In this document: piece after piece, positions 28,407 through 38,099 of the stretch
How the letters are laid out: every line of letters begins with the position of its first letter
How positions within the stretch are numbered: the first letter of the stretch is position 1
NCBI RefSeq assembly: GCF_003054265.1
Contig: NZ_QBKT01000007.1
Coordinates: forward strand, 220,559-284,558
Length of the DNA: 64,000 nucleotides
Reading direction: 5' to 3'
Origin: Kordia periserrulae
GTDB lineage: Bacteria; Bacteroidota; Bacteroidia; Flavobacteriales; Flavobacteriaceae
The notes under the pieces: generated by a model
The model's input: only the letters and a program-made list of their open reading frames with translations
What the model was told of the DNA's origin: nothing
Databases searched by the model: none
Program-made: the position numbers and the translations under genes

Positions 28407-29027
28407 TTATTCTTTATTGGCAGAATACGTAATCTTTCCATTGTCTGCCTTCAATTCTACTTTTTTTCCGTTTTGGTAGAAGATAATTTGTTGGTCAGAT
28501 GCAGTTTCAAACCTCGGCAATGGTTGTTTGTTGTAGTGAATGTTTCCTTTTTTGGTTTGAATGATGGCTTCTGCGTTGAGTTGATTCAAATTAAAATTCC
28601 CCGAAATTAATACCGCCCACAGTTTTTTGTAGCTTCCTTCTATATAGACTTGGGTTTCATCGCCTTCAAGCTGTACGTTGAGTTTTTTGGGAATGTAAAG
28701 ATGCATCGTAATGGCAAAAACCTTATGTGCGCTGAGTTTGTCATTGGGCAATACAAAATCTTCTGCCAATTCGCACGAGAGTTGTAGTTTGTTGTTTTTG
28801 GTAGCTGTAATTACATTGACATCGCGATAGTACTCGCCTTCCATCTGCGTTTCTATTTTGAGCATATTTGTGTCTACACTGTAAATGTTGAGTTGAAATA
28901 TTTTGTTCGTATGGATACGAATTTCCTCAATATCACTGACATTTATGGTTTGCTGTGTAGATTTTTGCGCATAACTTATGGCTGAAATGAGCAACAAAAA
29001 ACAGAATATGTAACGAATCTTAAACAT
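28407..29027 (-). CDS. secreted DUF4097-like hypothetical protein
   Basis: About 206 residues from the ATG at 29027 (MFKIRYIFCFLLLI); another ATG lies four codons upstream. Signal peptide ending AISYAQ. The mature region has a repetitive beta pattern (IEEIRIHTNKIFQLNIY, AIIQTKKGNIHYNKQPL) like DUF4097-type beta-helix adhesins, but the match is weak. Position between lspA and the DksA-like gene is the usual flavobacterial order. Function unknown. Confidence 0.7.
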   Translation of the reverse strand: MFKIRYIFCFLLLISAISYAQKSTQQTINVSDIEEIRIHTNKIFQLNIYSVDTNMLKIETQMEGEYYRDVNVITATKNNKLQLSCELAEDFVLPNDKLSAHKVFAITMHLYIPKKLNVQLEGDETQVYIEGSYKKLWAVLISGNFNLNQLNAEAIIQTKKGNIHYNKQPLPRFETASDQQIIFYQNGKKVELKADNGKITYSANKE

Positions 29028-29079
29028 GTAAAATTTCAAAAATAATAGCTAAACTTATAAACTTCTCAACACATAAACT

Positions 29080-29105
29080 AAAAAAAGCGCTCATTGAGCG
29101 CTCTT
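29080..29105 (-). terminator. terminator after the DksA-like gene
   Basis: GAGCGCT pairs with AGCGCTC (29086-29092 with 29096-29102) and is followed on the minus strand by seven T residues, 20 bp after the gene stop. Confidence 0.75.
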
Positions 29106-29123
29106 TCTAATCTATTCGAATTG

Positions 29124-29504
29124 TTATTTTTGCATGTTTTTCGCTTCAATACTTAACGTAGCGTGTGGTACTAATTTTAGACGTTCAGGATTGATTAATT
29201 TACCTGTAACTCTACAAATACCATAGGTTTTATTCTCAATACGAATGATGGCATTTTTTAAATCGCGGATAAATTTTTCTTGACGAATTGCCAACTGCAT
29301 GTTCTTTTCTTTCGACATGGTTGTCGAGCCTTCTTCAAACGCTTTAAACGTTGGTGAAGTATCATCCGTTCCATTATCGTGGTCGTTCATATAGGCACTT
29401 TTTAAAAGCGCTAAATCTTTTTGTGCCTGCTCAATCTTATCTTGAATTATCTTCTTGAATTCTGCAAGTTGCTTGTCTGAATATCTAATTTTAGTATCTT
29501 CCAT
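29124..29504 (-). CDS. TraR/DksA family transcriptional regulator
   Basis: A 126-residue protein with a long N-terminal coiled coil (about 10-80, rich in K/E/Q) and a C-terminal DksA zinc-finger-like fold (TYGICRVTGKLINPERLK, VPHATLSIEAK). The four-Cys zinc site is reduced to a single Cys, a known variant in flavobacteria, so the finger is probably zinc-free. The family modulates RNA polymerase via the secondary channel. It begins 5 bp after the ileS stop and is very probably in the same transcript. Confidence 0.92.
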   Translation of the reverse strand: MEDTKIRYSDKQLAEFKKIIQDKIEQAQKDLALLKSAYMNDHDNGTDDTSPTFKAFEEGSTTMSKEKNMQLAIRQEKFIRDLKNAIIRIENKTYGICRVTGKLINPERLKLVPHATLSIEAKNMQK

Positions 29505-29509
29505 GGTCT

Positions 29510-32500
29510 CTATACTTTTTTTATCAACAATACGGTGTTTACGTCATCGAAAGCAATTTCTGTTCCATTTTCTAGTTCGTCTATAAAATCTAATTTGGCA
29601 GTTAATGTTTCTGTTGTTAAATAGTCCAAATTACTATTGATAGCCTCCACTAATTGTGCATCTTTTTGTAGCATTACATGAATTTTATCGGTGACTTCAA
29701 ATCCTGAATCTTTACGCTCGTTTTGGATTCTGTTTACCAGTTCCCTTGTGATTCCTTCTTTTCGTAACTCGTCAGTGATGGTCACGTCTAACGCTACCGT
29801 TATTCCTCCCGAATTGGCTACTAACCAACCTTCTATATCTTGCGAAGTAATTTCTACTTCTGTAATGTCTAATGTACTGTTTTTTCCGTTAATTTCTACG
29901 GATATTTTTCCTGTTTTTTCAATTTCCGCAATTTCCTCTTGTCCGAACTGCATAATTGCTGCCGCAGCGGCTTTCATGTCTTTTCCAAATTTAGGTCCTA
30001 ACACCTTAAAATTCGGCTTTATTTGCTTGACTAATATGTCCGAAGCATCGTCTAATAATTCAATTTCTTTGACGTTTACTTCCGATTTGATTAATTCGGC
30101 AACAGCCGTAATTTCGGCTTTCGTTTGCGCATCCAACACAGGAATCATAATGCGTTGTAATGGCTGACGCACTTTTATCTTTTCTTTAGCTCTTAACGAT
30201 AATACTAAAGAAGATATTGTTTGCGCGTTTTCCATTTTTCGCTCTAATGATTTGTCAATGAACGCTGCATCAAATTTTGGAAATTCAGCCAAATGTACAC
30301 TTTCAAAGTTTTCTTTGTTGGTGGCTTGCGTTAAATCTTTGTAAAGTCGGTCCATATAGAATGGTGCAATTGGCGCGCCTAGTTTTGCAACCGTCAACAT
30401 ACACGTATATAGCGTTTGGTACGCCGATATTTTGTCGTGCTGATAGTCGCCTTTCCAGTATCTTCTTCGGCTTAAACGAACAAACCAGTTACTTAGGTTT
30501 TCCTGAACGAATTCTGAAATGGCTCTCGCAGCTTTTGTCGGTTCGTAATCCGCATAACTTTCATCCACAAGTTTGATGAGTGTGTGCAACTCCGAAAGTA
30601 TCCAACGGTCAATTTCTGGGCGTTCTGCTAATGGAATTTCATCTTCGCTATAGGTAAAGTTGTCAATATTTGCATAGAGACAAAAGAACGAATACGTATT
30701 ATATAAAGTTCCGAAGAATTTACGACGCACTTCTGCAATTCCGTCAAGGTCAAATTTTAAGTTGTCCCAAGGATTGGCATTGGAAATCATGTACCAACGC
30801 GTTGCATCTGGGCCGTATTCGTCAAGTGTTGTAAATGGATCTACCGCGTTTCCTAAACGTTTCGACATTTTTTGTCCGTTTTTGTCAAGTACCAAACCGT
30901 TAGACACAACATTTTTATAGGCTACCGAATCAAAAACCATCGTTCCTATCGCGTGAAGCGTATAAAACCATCCGCGTGTTTGGTCAACACCTTCCGCAAT
31001 GAAGTTTGCAGGATAGCTTTCGTTGTTGTCTATTAGTTCTTTGTTTTCAAACGGATAATGCCACTGCGCATACGGCATCGAACCAGAGTCGAACCACACG
31101 TCAATTAAGTCACTTTCGCGCTTCATTGGTTTCCCAGAAGGCGATACTAAGGTGATTTGATCTACAATATGTTTGTGTAAGTCTACTTTTTCATAGTTTT
31201 CCTCTGACATGTTTCCAACTTCAAAATCGGCATAGACATCGTTGGTTTCAACACCAGCATCAATTGCTTTTTTAATTTCCGCTTTTAATTCTGCCAACGA
31301 GCCAATGATGAGTTCTTCTTTCCCATCTTCCGTACGCCAGATTGGCAAAGGAATTCCCCAAAAACGCGAGCGTGATAAGTTCCAGTCGTTCGCGCCAGCA
31401 ATCCAGTTTCCAAAACGACCTTCTCCTGTCGATTTTGGTTTCCAGTTGATGGTTTGGTTTAAGTCGTACATTCTATCTTTTACATCCGTAATTTTGATAA
31501 ACCACGAATCTAACGGATAGTATAAAATTGGTTTGTCCGTACGCCAGCAGTTTGGATAGCTATGGACATATTTTTCAACCTTAAAGGCTTTGTTTTCTGT
31601 TTTTAGTTTGATGGCTAGTTCAACATCCACTGATTTTTCAGGAGCTTCGCCATCGGCATAGTATTCATTTTTGACATATTTCCCTCCAAATTCGCCCAAT
31701 TCTGGTCTGAAGCGTCCTTGTAAATCTACCAAAGGCACCAAGTTATCATTTTCATCTTTTACTAGTAATGGCGGCACTTCTGGAGTGGCTTCTTTGGCAA
31801 CTTTCGCATCGTCTGCTCCAAATGTTGGCGCTGTGTGTACGATTCCTGTTCCATCTTCCGTCGTAACGAAATCACCCGAAATGACTCTAAACGCATTTTC
31901 AGGATTTTCGTGTGGCAATGCGTAGGTTAGCAATTGCTCGTATTTGATGCCTACTAAGTCATTTCCTTTGTGTTCACTTAGGATGAAATATGGTATTTTT
32001 TTATCGCCCTGTTGGTATGCTGCTACTTCTTCTTGCGATTCTACTTTCGTGAATTTACCTGCGAATTGCTTCCCCACCAAGTTTTTTGCCAATACGACAT
32101 TGATTGGTTCAAATGTATACTGATTGTAGGTTTGCACTACAACATAGTCAATTTTCGGTCCAACTGTCAGCGCAGTGTTTGATGGAAGCGTCCAAGGCGT
32201 AGTCGTCCATGCTAAGAAATGTATGTCACCATCTACGTTTTGCAACGCTGCTGGTAAGGTTTCTTTGATGGCTTTGAATTGTGCTACTACCGTTGTATCT
32301 GTTACATCTTGATAGGTTCCTGGCTGATTCAACTCGTGCGAACTTAAACCCGTTCCTGCTTTTGGTGAATATGGTTGAATGGTGTAGCCTTTGTACATCA
32401 ATCCTTTGTCATAGATTTGCTTGAGCAACCACCATACACTTTCCATATATTTTGGCTTGTACGTAATGTACGGATCGTCCATATTTACCCAATATCCAGT

Positions 32501-32917
32501 TCTGCGCGTCATGTTGTTCCAGATGTCTGTGTAGCGCATCACTGCTTTTTTACAAGCTTCGTTGTATTCGACAATCGAAATTTTCTTCCCGATGTCTTCT
32601 TTGGTGATGTTGAGTTCTTTTTCTACGCCCAATTCGATGGGAAGTCCGTGCGTATCCCAACCTGCTTTACGTTTTACTTGATATCCTTTGAGTGTTTTGT
32701 AACGACAAAAAATATCTTTAATGGCTCTCGCTAATACGTGATGAATTCCAGGCAATCCGTTTGCGGATGGTGGTCCTTCAAAAAATACGAAAGATTCGGC
32801 ACCTTCGCGTGAAGTGATACTTTTTTCAAAGATGTTGTTTTCTTCCCAATAGTTGAGTATTTCCTCAGCAACTACAGGTAAGTTTAGTCCTTTATATTCT
32901 GTAAATTTATTAGCCAT
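29510..32917 (-). CDS. ileS: isoleucine--tRNA ligase
   Basis: A 1135-residue class I aminoacyl-tRNA synthetase charging tRNA-Ile. The HIGH motif appears as GLPGIHHVLA, KMSKS as GQKMSKRLGN, the CP1 editing domain includes FLAWTTTPWTLPSNTAL, and an anticodon-binding domain and long C-terminal extension follow. The length and KMSKR form match the eukaryote-like IleS2 subclass typical of Bacteroidota. It heads an operon with the DksA-like gene, followed by the 28407 gene and lspA. Confidence 0.97.
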   Translation of the reverse strand: MANKFTEYKGLNLPVVAEEILNYWEENNIFEKSITSREGAESFVFFEGPPSANGLPGIHHVLARAIKDIFCRYKTLKGYQVKRKAGWDTHGLPIELGVEKELNITKEDIGKKISIVEYNEACKKAVMRYTDIWNNMTRRTGYWVNMDDPYITYKPKYMESVWWLLKQIYDKGLMYKGYTIQPYSPKAGTGLSSHELNQPGTYQDVTDTTVVAQFKAIKETLPAALQNVDGDIHFLAWTTTPWTLPSNTALTVGPKIDYVVVQTYNQYTFEPINVVLAKNLVGKQFAGKFTKVESQEEVAAYQQGDKKIPYFILSEHKGNDLVGIKYEQLLTYALPHENPENAFRVISGDFVTTEDGTGIVHTAPTFGADDAKVAKEATPEVPPLLVKDENDNLVPLVDLQGRFRPELGEFGGKYVKNEYYADGEAPEKSVDVELAIKLKTENKAFKVEKYVHSYPNCWRTDKPILYYPLDSWFIKITDVKDRMYDLNQTINWKPKSTGEGRFGNWIAGANDWNLSRSRFWGIPLPIWRTEDGKEELIIGSLAELKAEIKKAIDAGVETNDVYADFEVGNMSEENYEKVDLHKHIVDQITLVSPSGKPMKRESDLIDVWFDSGSMPYAQWHYPFENKELIDNNESYPANFIAEGVDQTRGWFYTLHAIGTMVFDSVAYKNVVSNGLVLDKNGQKMSKRLGNAVDPFTTLDEYGPDATRWYMISNANPWDNLKFDLDGIAEVRRKFFGTLYNTYSFFCLYANIDNFTYSEDEIPLAERPEIDRWILSELHTLIKLVDESYADYEPTKAARAISEFVQENLSNWFVRLSRRRYWKGDYQHDKISAYQTLYTCMLTVAKLGAPIAPFYMDRLYKDLTQATNKENFESVHLAEFPKFDAAFIDKSLERKMENAQTISSLVLSLRAKEKIKVRQPLQRIMIPVLDAQTKAEITAVAELIKSEVNVKEIELLDDASDILVKQIKPNFKVLGPKFGKDMKAAAAAIMQFGQEEIAEIEKTGKISVEINGKNSTLDITEVEITSQDIEGWLVANSGGITVALDVTITDELRKEGITRELVNRIQNERKDSGFEVTDKIHVMLQKDAQLVEAINSNLDYLTTETLTAKLDFIDELENGTEIAFDDVNTVLLIKKV

Positions 32918-32984
32918 TTTTTCTGCTCTGTATTGAATTTGCGAAATTAATGAATTTCATTGAATTGTAATGGTTTAAATAAAA

Positions 32985-33013
32985 AAAGACCACTTGGTTG
33001 GCAAGTGGTCTTT
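32985..33013. terminator. bidirectional terminator
   Basis: A 12-bp perfect stem (AAAGACCACTTG / CAAGTGGTCTTT) with a 5-nt loop lies downstream of the LamG/T9SS gene, with A-runs upstream on the plus strand. Confidence 0.85.
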
Positions 33014-33032
33014 GGTTTGTGTGTGATTCTGA

Positions 33033-36000
33033 TTATTGAACGACTAGTTTTTTACTAATTTTTCCTGCTTCAGAATATATACTTATAACATAGATACCAC
33101 TTGCAACATCGTGAATTGGAATTCGAATGACATTTTCTTGAAGTCCTTCATCGATACTTTTGATTTGCTGTCCTAAAATGGTATGCATTTCCATGTTTTC
33201 AAGCTTAAAATTGGTATTGTTGGTAATGACCAATTCTTCTGTTTTGGTGTCTGTATACATAATGATGCCTTCTTCCAAAATAGCTTCGTTAGTACTTAAT
33301 ACACTTTCAGGCTTAAATACTAGTGAGTATTTGTCATTGGTTTCTCCTACAGGAATATCGACTTGGAAATCGCTTTCGCGTAAATTGTGAGTCGCTCCCG
33401 TGAAGTTATTTTTAATGTAAATACCAATGTTGTCACTAATGTTTTCAACAGCGTCTAATTTGATTAATCCGCCTCCATTGGTTTCTGACACCAAACCTAT
33501 AGGCACAACTCTGTCATTGTACAAGTTTTGAACTGCCTGAATTACATATTTATCTCCTTCCAATGCCCAATACATATCATTTTCAACAACGCCAATTGAT
33601 TTTCCTTCGTATCCTAAATCAACATTATCTGTAGCGTTTCTATCAAACGTTAGCAAAATTTGACGATGATATCCTTCTGGATTTTTGTATCCCAAACGGA
33701 TTTTTTGGCGTTTGTCTTCACGAATGCTTGCTGGTGTTGGCTCCGTGTCAAATTCGGTAGTTACTGTTTCATCAGTAGATGCTGGTCTGTTTGCTGAATT
33801 TTCAAACATTCCTGTGTCTCCAGTTTCGTCAGCCGTTTCTCTAGTAAAGAGCGAAAGTATAGAGGCTGGATTTTCAATAACGAGTCCCGCAGAGTTTCCA
33901 CGTTGCGAATTGTTGAATTCTACTGTAGTGGTTATACCGTTTCCAGCATTTGAGTCACCTTGCACAAAGAATCCTTGTCCTACAGGAATAAATCGTCTAG
34001 GAGTTTTGGTTCCAGAGCCTGTTTGACTTACCGATGGATGCGATAGTGCTGGCGTTCCTCCACCTAATGTATAGGTTGCATATCCACCTTGATAATCGAG
34101 AAGGTTATGCGTACCTCCGCCCCAATGTTCCCATAAAAATATGGTTCCTGTAGTAGCATCGTTGGCTATGTTATCATTGATAAATTCGTTGGCATCTAGC
34201 GCAGACAGGTATGGATTTCCAACTAAATAGAGATTTCCATCATCTAATGGACCCACTGTAATGACTCCATTGTTTGGCTTTCCTCTAAATACATAGTTTT
34301 GCTCTTCTAATTCATCTGCAGTAGATGATACGCCTTTCATCGTATAGCCTTCTCCTGGTGAGATGCTTCCTGTGTTTCTCACAAATTGCCAAGCGTTGTA
34401 GTCTTCATCAGCACCGTTGACATATTTAAAAATCCATTCTGAACTGATTGTGAACGGAGAAGTATTTCCATCATCGTTTGTCGTCCATACAATTGCTCCA
34501 GGCGTACTTGGATTGGTTCCGTCAAGCAGCACATCACCCAATGTAAAATCTTGATTGTTTGCTGTGGTATTGATATCACTTACTGGCGACGACCAATAGT
34601 TATATGTGTATAGACTTGCCGTTCCTTGTTGATCTCTTTCAACATATCCTGCACTTGTAACGTCTAAGTCACTTCGTTCCGTTTGGCGGAATTGACTTTC
34701 TCCGTTAAGATCTATAACTCCATCTAGTTTGGTATACCATGTGTTTATAAGTTCAAATCCTGTTCCATTGGTAACAGTTAGTGGTGCAGTACTAGTCACT
34801 ATAGGATTGGCTCCTGTCATAGTCAACGAAGCTCCTGTATCTACTAATAATCCTAATGTGGAATAATTTGCGCTGGCAGTAACATCATTTTTTATGTCTA
34901 CAATTGACCAGTTAATACTGTTAGCTGATGGTGTATCCCATATTGTTCCATGCTCCCAAGTAGCATCGTCTGTCCAGTTTCCATCTGCGACACTTACATA
35001 CGGCATTGGCGCAGTTTGCGGCACCAATCCTGACATGTTTTTCATAAATAATGTATTGTCATTCCCTGTAAGGTCTTCTATACGGTTTCCTGTTACAGAA
35101 GACATATTGTAATATCCTACCAAAGATGACCAAGCTACGTTTGCTCCTGAGGTAAAGTCTTCAATATCTTTTGGAATGACAGAACCGCGAACGTTACTTC
35201 CATTTTGTACAATTTCTTGATGTACCATTTCTCGAAGTTGGTCTTCGGTGAGTGCTACGTCAAATATTCGGACTTCGTCAATGTATCCTGTAAAGAAGCT
35301 GGTATTGTTAAATGTTCCCATACGGAACGGATTCGTATTGGAAGGCAATGGATCTATTCCTCCACCACCAATAAGGAAACCATTGAGATAGTTTCGAGCA
35401 GTTCCTGTGCTTGTGTTTACTACGATGGCAAAGTGTACCCAATCTGTCAAAGTACCTGTACCCGCTCTAGGTGTTCCTCCCGTTTGTCCTTCTTGTATTG
35501 CGAGCAAGCCTCCACTCAAATAAAATCTGAATTGACCTTCTACTCCCATGATGGTTCTGTTAGCCGTAGGAGAAGATTGACCTGGATTTCGTACCCAACC
35601 CATAATGGTGTAATCGGTTAGTGAAACCGACGTTGGCGATTTGTCTTCCACATAATCATCTACGCCGTCAAAAAACAGTGCGTTTGTTCCAGTGACCGTT
35701 TCTGGGTCGGCTAAAGTAAAATATTGTCCATCTTCCAAGTTTACACCTGTAAAAGTAACAACACCACCTACATTGGTTCCTTGATAGTTTTCAAAAGCTG
35801 TAAACGTATCTGAATCTGCAATATAAAGTTCTAAATCGTCTATGTTGGCAATTCCACTACTGCTCAAGTCAAATTCCAATTCAACAGTTCCTACATCAAC
35901 TGAACTTTCACGAGCTACCCAAATTTTTTCTAGCATTCTCGTAGTACGTTCTGGCAATGTTGTTGTTTGGATTGTTTCTGTAAGTCCGTTGTTTCCAACT

Positions 36001-37931
36001 ATTAAATAACTTAAGTTAGAATCGAATGAGCCCGATTCTTTGGTAATGGTGAGTACATCTGCTGGAGCAATGTTTACACTACTAGATTGCGTTTGTACAA
36101 ATTGAGAGTTATCATCTCTAGCAATTCCAAATACATTGTATCCGTACCCTGCATTGACAGAACCATCCCATATTACGGTTCCGTTTGAGTCTACATAATC
36201 TTTACTCGTTCCTGCGTATCCAAAAGGTGATGCTGTATTGGTTGGAGTATCCCAAAATGCATCGTTAGAACCTAGTGTAATTCCGTATTTTAATGCCAAG
36301 TAAGATTCTACTCTTTCTAGTTCTGCTGTTGTTAAATCTCTATCATATACAATAACTTCAGCAATATCACCATTATATCTATATCCTGTACCGGAATTTC
36401 CAGAGTTTCTTCGAGCGCCAATTAAAACATCAACTCCTGCTGCGTCTCCAGATAAGATACCGTCATTACGGTCGGCTGGGTCTAATACTCCATTCATATA
36501 CGGAGTTAGTCTTGTTAGCGGATCACCTGTGTTTGCTACGACACCAGCAGTTAATTTTGGTTCGTTTAGTGCATAGATAGTTCCCCAGCGTACAGCTTGT
36601 TGTGTAGCGCCGCCGCCAGTTCGCCCTAGTGTATGATGCAATACCCTATCAGTAGTTCCAAACCAAACTTGATAGTTTCGTACGTTATTATCTCCTTTAC
36701 AGATTACTGTTCCTGTGGAAGTACCATTGGTAATTACCATCGTGATAATGGTCATTTCATCGGTAAGCGGCTGTAAGTCTAGTTCTGGTTGGTCTCCTAA
36801 ATTTAGAAATTGGTTTCCTGTAAATCGTAATACAGGATTGTAATTTAATCCGTCTGTAACAATTTGCGCATCCGTAGTTCCTTGAGAAACTGCCGTAAAA
36901 CCGTTTGGCGATTGATCTGTCCAACTGTCTACGTCTGTTCCTGTAAGTGTTGTTCCTACGTTAGCTTTTAGCCATAATTGTAAGTTTGTAGAGATGTTCC
37001 CTGGACTTGGAATTGGCACAACGCCATTACCTCCAATATTGAAAGAGAACGTTTGCTCTGATGGGTCTGGATCGTCATTTAAGATTTCTATGACGGCTGT
37101 GGCAGCTCCTGCTACTGTTGGCGTGTATCGAATGGTAAATGTGGTAGACTCCCCTGATGACAATACCAAATCGGTTGGTTGTGAAACAATTGAAAAATCT
37201 GTGTTTGAACCTGTTCCAAAACTTACTGGGCTTGCCGTCAATGTTAAGTCGGTAGTGGTTCCTGAGTTGGTAATGGTATAGGTTCTTTCTAAAAATCCTC
37301 CCGAAAGGAAGACACTTCCAAAATCTGTATGGTCTGCCGTTGATGGCACATTGATAGCACCGTCTGCTATTTCGACAGCATTTCCTGTAACGGTAATGTC
37401 TGGCGGCAATGATGAATTGGTAATATTAACGGTGTAATCTTCAACTTCTCCATAAAGATATGATTCACAAGAATTAAAGATAGGATCGTCTCCTTTCATT
37501 TGAACGCGCATTCTGGTATTTCCCGTTAAGGCACTAATCGGAATGGTAAAGTTCCCTACAATTGGAGTTGTCGTATTTGGCGAACTGGTAAAAACAGATT
37601 CTCCAGAATCCACAAAGTCTCCATCTTGATTGTAGTCAATCCAAACAGCAATTGCTTCGTTAAACATGGCTCCTGTCCATGTTTTGGTGATTGTAATATT
37701 GTAATTGGTTCCCACTTCCAAATCGGTTGGCGTAACAGAACCTGTAAAATCATTGTATCCTGATGCTGGTGCAGAAATTCCTTGGTTGTTATCCATGGTG
37801 TTTAATTGCACTCTACTAATGTGTTCTCCCGAGGGATCTGGAGCCGTAAAACCTCCAGGCGGCACACAGTATTGTGCATACATAAAGGAATAACATAGCA
37901 GTAACGCTAGGAATGAGTAGGTTTTTTTCAT
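33033..37931 (-). CDS. large T9SS cargo protein with GEVED and LamG domains
   Basis: A 1632-residue extracellular protein. Order: signal peptide (1-19, YSFMYAQ); GEVED domain (about 90-170, EAIAVWIDYNQDGDFVDSGE and YGEVEDYTVNI); choice-of-anchor D domain (about 180-300, YTITNSGTTTDLTLT); a concanavalin-like/DUF8202-like region (about 310-700, LQLWLKANVGTTLTG, VESYLALKYGITLG); a second LamG domain (about 755-915, LFFDGVDDYVEDKSP, YIDEVRIFDVALTEDQLRE); a long unassigned part; and a C-terminal type IX sorting domain (last 75 residues, GIYVISIYSEAGKISKKLVV). Probable adhesin or polysaccharide-binding surface protein secreted by the T9SS; the ligand is unknown. Confidence 0.9.
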   Translation of the reverse strand: MKKTYSFLALLLCYSFMYAQYCVPPGGFTAPDPSGEHISRVQLNTMDNNQGISAPASGYNDFTGSVTPTDLEVGTNYNITITKTWTGAMFNEAIAVWIDYNQDGDFVDSGESVFTSSPNTTTPIVGNFTIPISALTGNTRMRVQMKGDDPIFNSCESYLYGEVEDYTVNITNSSLPPDITVTGNAVEIADGAINVPSTADHTDFGSVFLSGGFLERTYTITNSGTTTDLTLTASPVSFGTGSNTDFSIVSQPTDLVLSSGESTTFTIRYTPTVAGAATAVIEILNDDPDPSEQTFSFNIGGNGVVPIPSPGNISTNLQLWLKANVGTTLTGTDVDSWTDQSPNGFTAVSQGTTDAQIVTDGLNYNPVLRFTGNQFLNLGDQPELDLQPLTDEMTIITMVITNGTSTGTVICKGDNNVRNYQVWFGTTDRVLHHTLGRTGGGATQQAVRWGTIYALNEPKLTAGVVANTGDPLTRLTPYMNGVLDPADRNDGILSGDAAGVDVLIGARRNSGNSGTGYRYNGDIAEVIVYDRDLTTAELERVESYLALKYGITLGSNDAFWDTPTNTASPFGYAGTSKDYVDSNGTVIWDGSVNAGYGYNVFGIARDDNSQFVQTQSSSVNIAPADVLTITKESGSFDSNLSYLIVGNNGLTETIQTTTLPERTTRMLEKIWVARESSVDVGTVELEFDLSSSGIANIDDLELYIADSDTFTAFENYQGTNVGGVVTFTGVNLEDGQYFTLADPETVTGTNALFFDGVDDYVEDKSPTSVSLTDYTIMGWVRNPGQSSPTANRTIMGVEGQFRFYLSGGLLAIQEGQTGGTPRAGTGTLTDWVHFAIVVNTSTGTARNYLNGFLIGGGGIDPLPSNTNPFRMGTFNNTSFFTGYIDEVRIFDVALTEDQLREMVHQEIVQNGSNVRGSVIPKDIEDFTSGANVAWSSLVGYYNMSSVTGNRIEDLTGNDNTLFMKNMSGLVPQTAPMPYVSVADGNWTDDATWEHGTIWDTPSANSINWSIVDIKNDVTASANYSTLGLLVDTGASLTMTGANPIVTSTAPLTVTNGTGFELINTWYTKLDGVIDLNGESQFRQTERSDLDVTSAGYVERDQQGTASLYTYNYWSSPVSDINTTANNQDFTLGDVLLDGTNPSTPGAIVWTTNDDGNTSPFTISSEWIFKYVNGADEDYNAWQFVRNTGSISPGEGYTMKGVSSTADELEEQNYVFRGKPNNGVITVGPLDDGNLYLVGNPYLSALDANEFINDNIANDATTGTIFLWEHWGGGTHNLLDYQGGYATYTLGGGTPALSHPSVSQTGSGTKTPRRFIPVGQGFFVQGDSNAGNGITTTVEFNNSQRGNSAGLVIENPASILSLFTRETADETGDTGMFENSANRPASTDETVTTEFDTEPTPASIREDKRQKIRLGYKNPEGYHRQILLTFDRNATDNVDLGYEGKSIGVVENDMYWALEGDKYVIQAVQNLYNDRVVPIGLVSETNGGGLIKLDAVENISDNIGIYIKNNFTGATHNLRESDFQVDIPVGETNDKYSLVFKPESVLSTNEAILEEGIIMYTDTKTEELVITNNTNFKLENMEMHTILGQQIKSIDEGLQENVIRIPIHDVASGIYVISIYSEAGKISKKLVVQ

Positions 37932-38099
37932 ATTTTAAAGTATTAAGGCAGAGTAAATTTAATAAATCTAAACTTTCTTTTATGGTTTGGCAGGCATTTT
38001 AATTCATCAATTTAGACGAAAAACACGAATTTTTCGATATAATTTTTAAAAAATTATAAATCGGACTCTTTTTGTAGTCTTTTTCTTTTAATTTTAGAC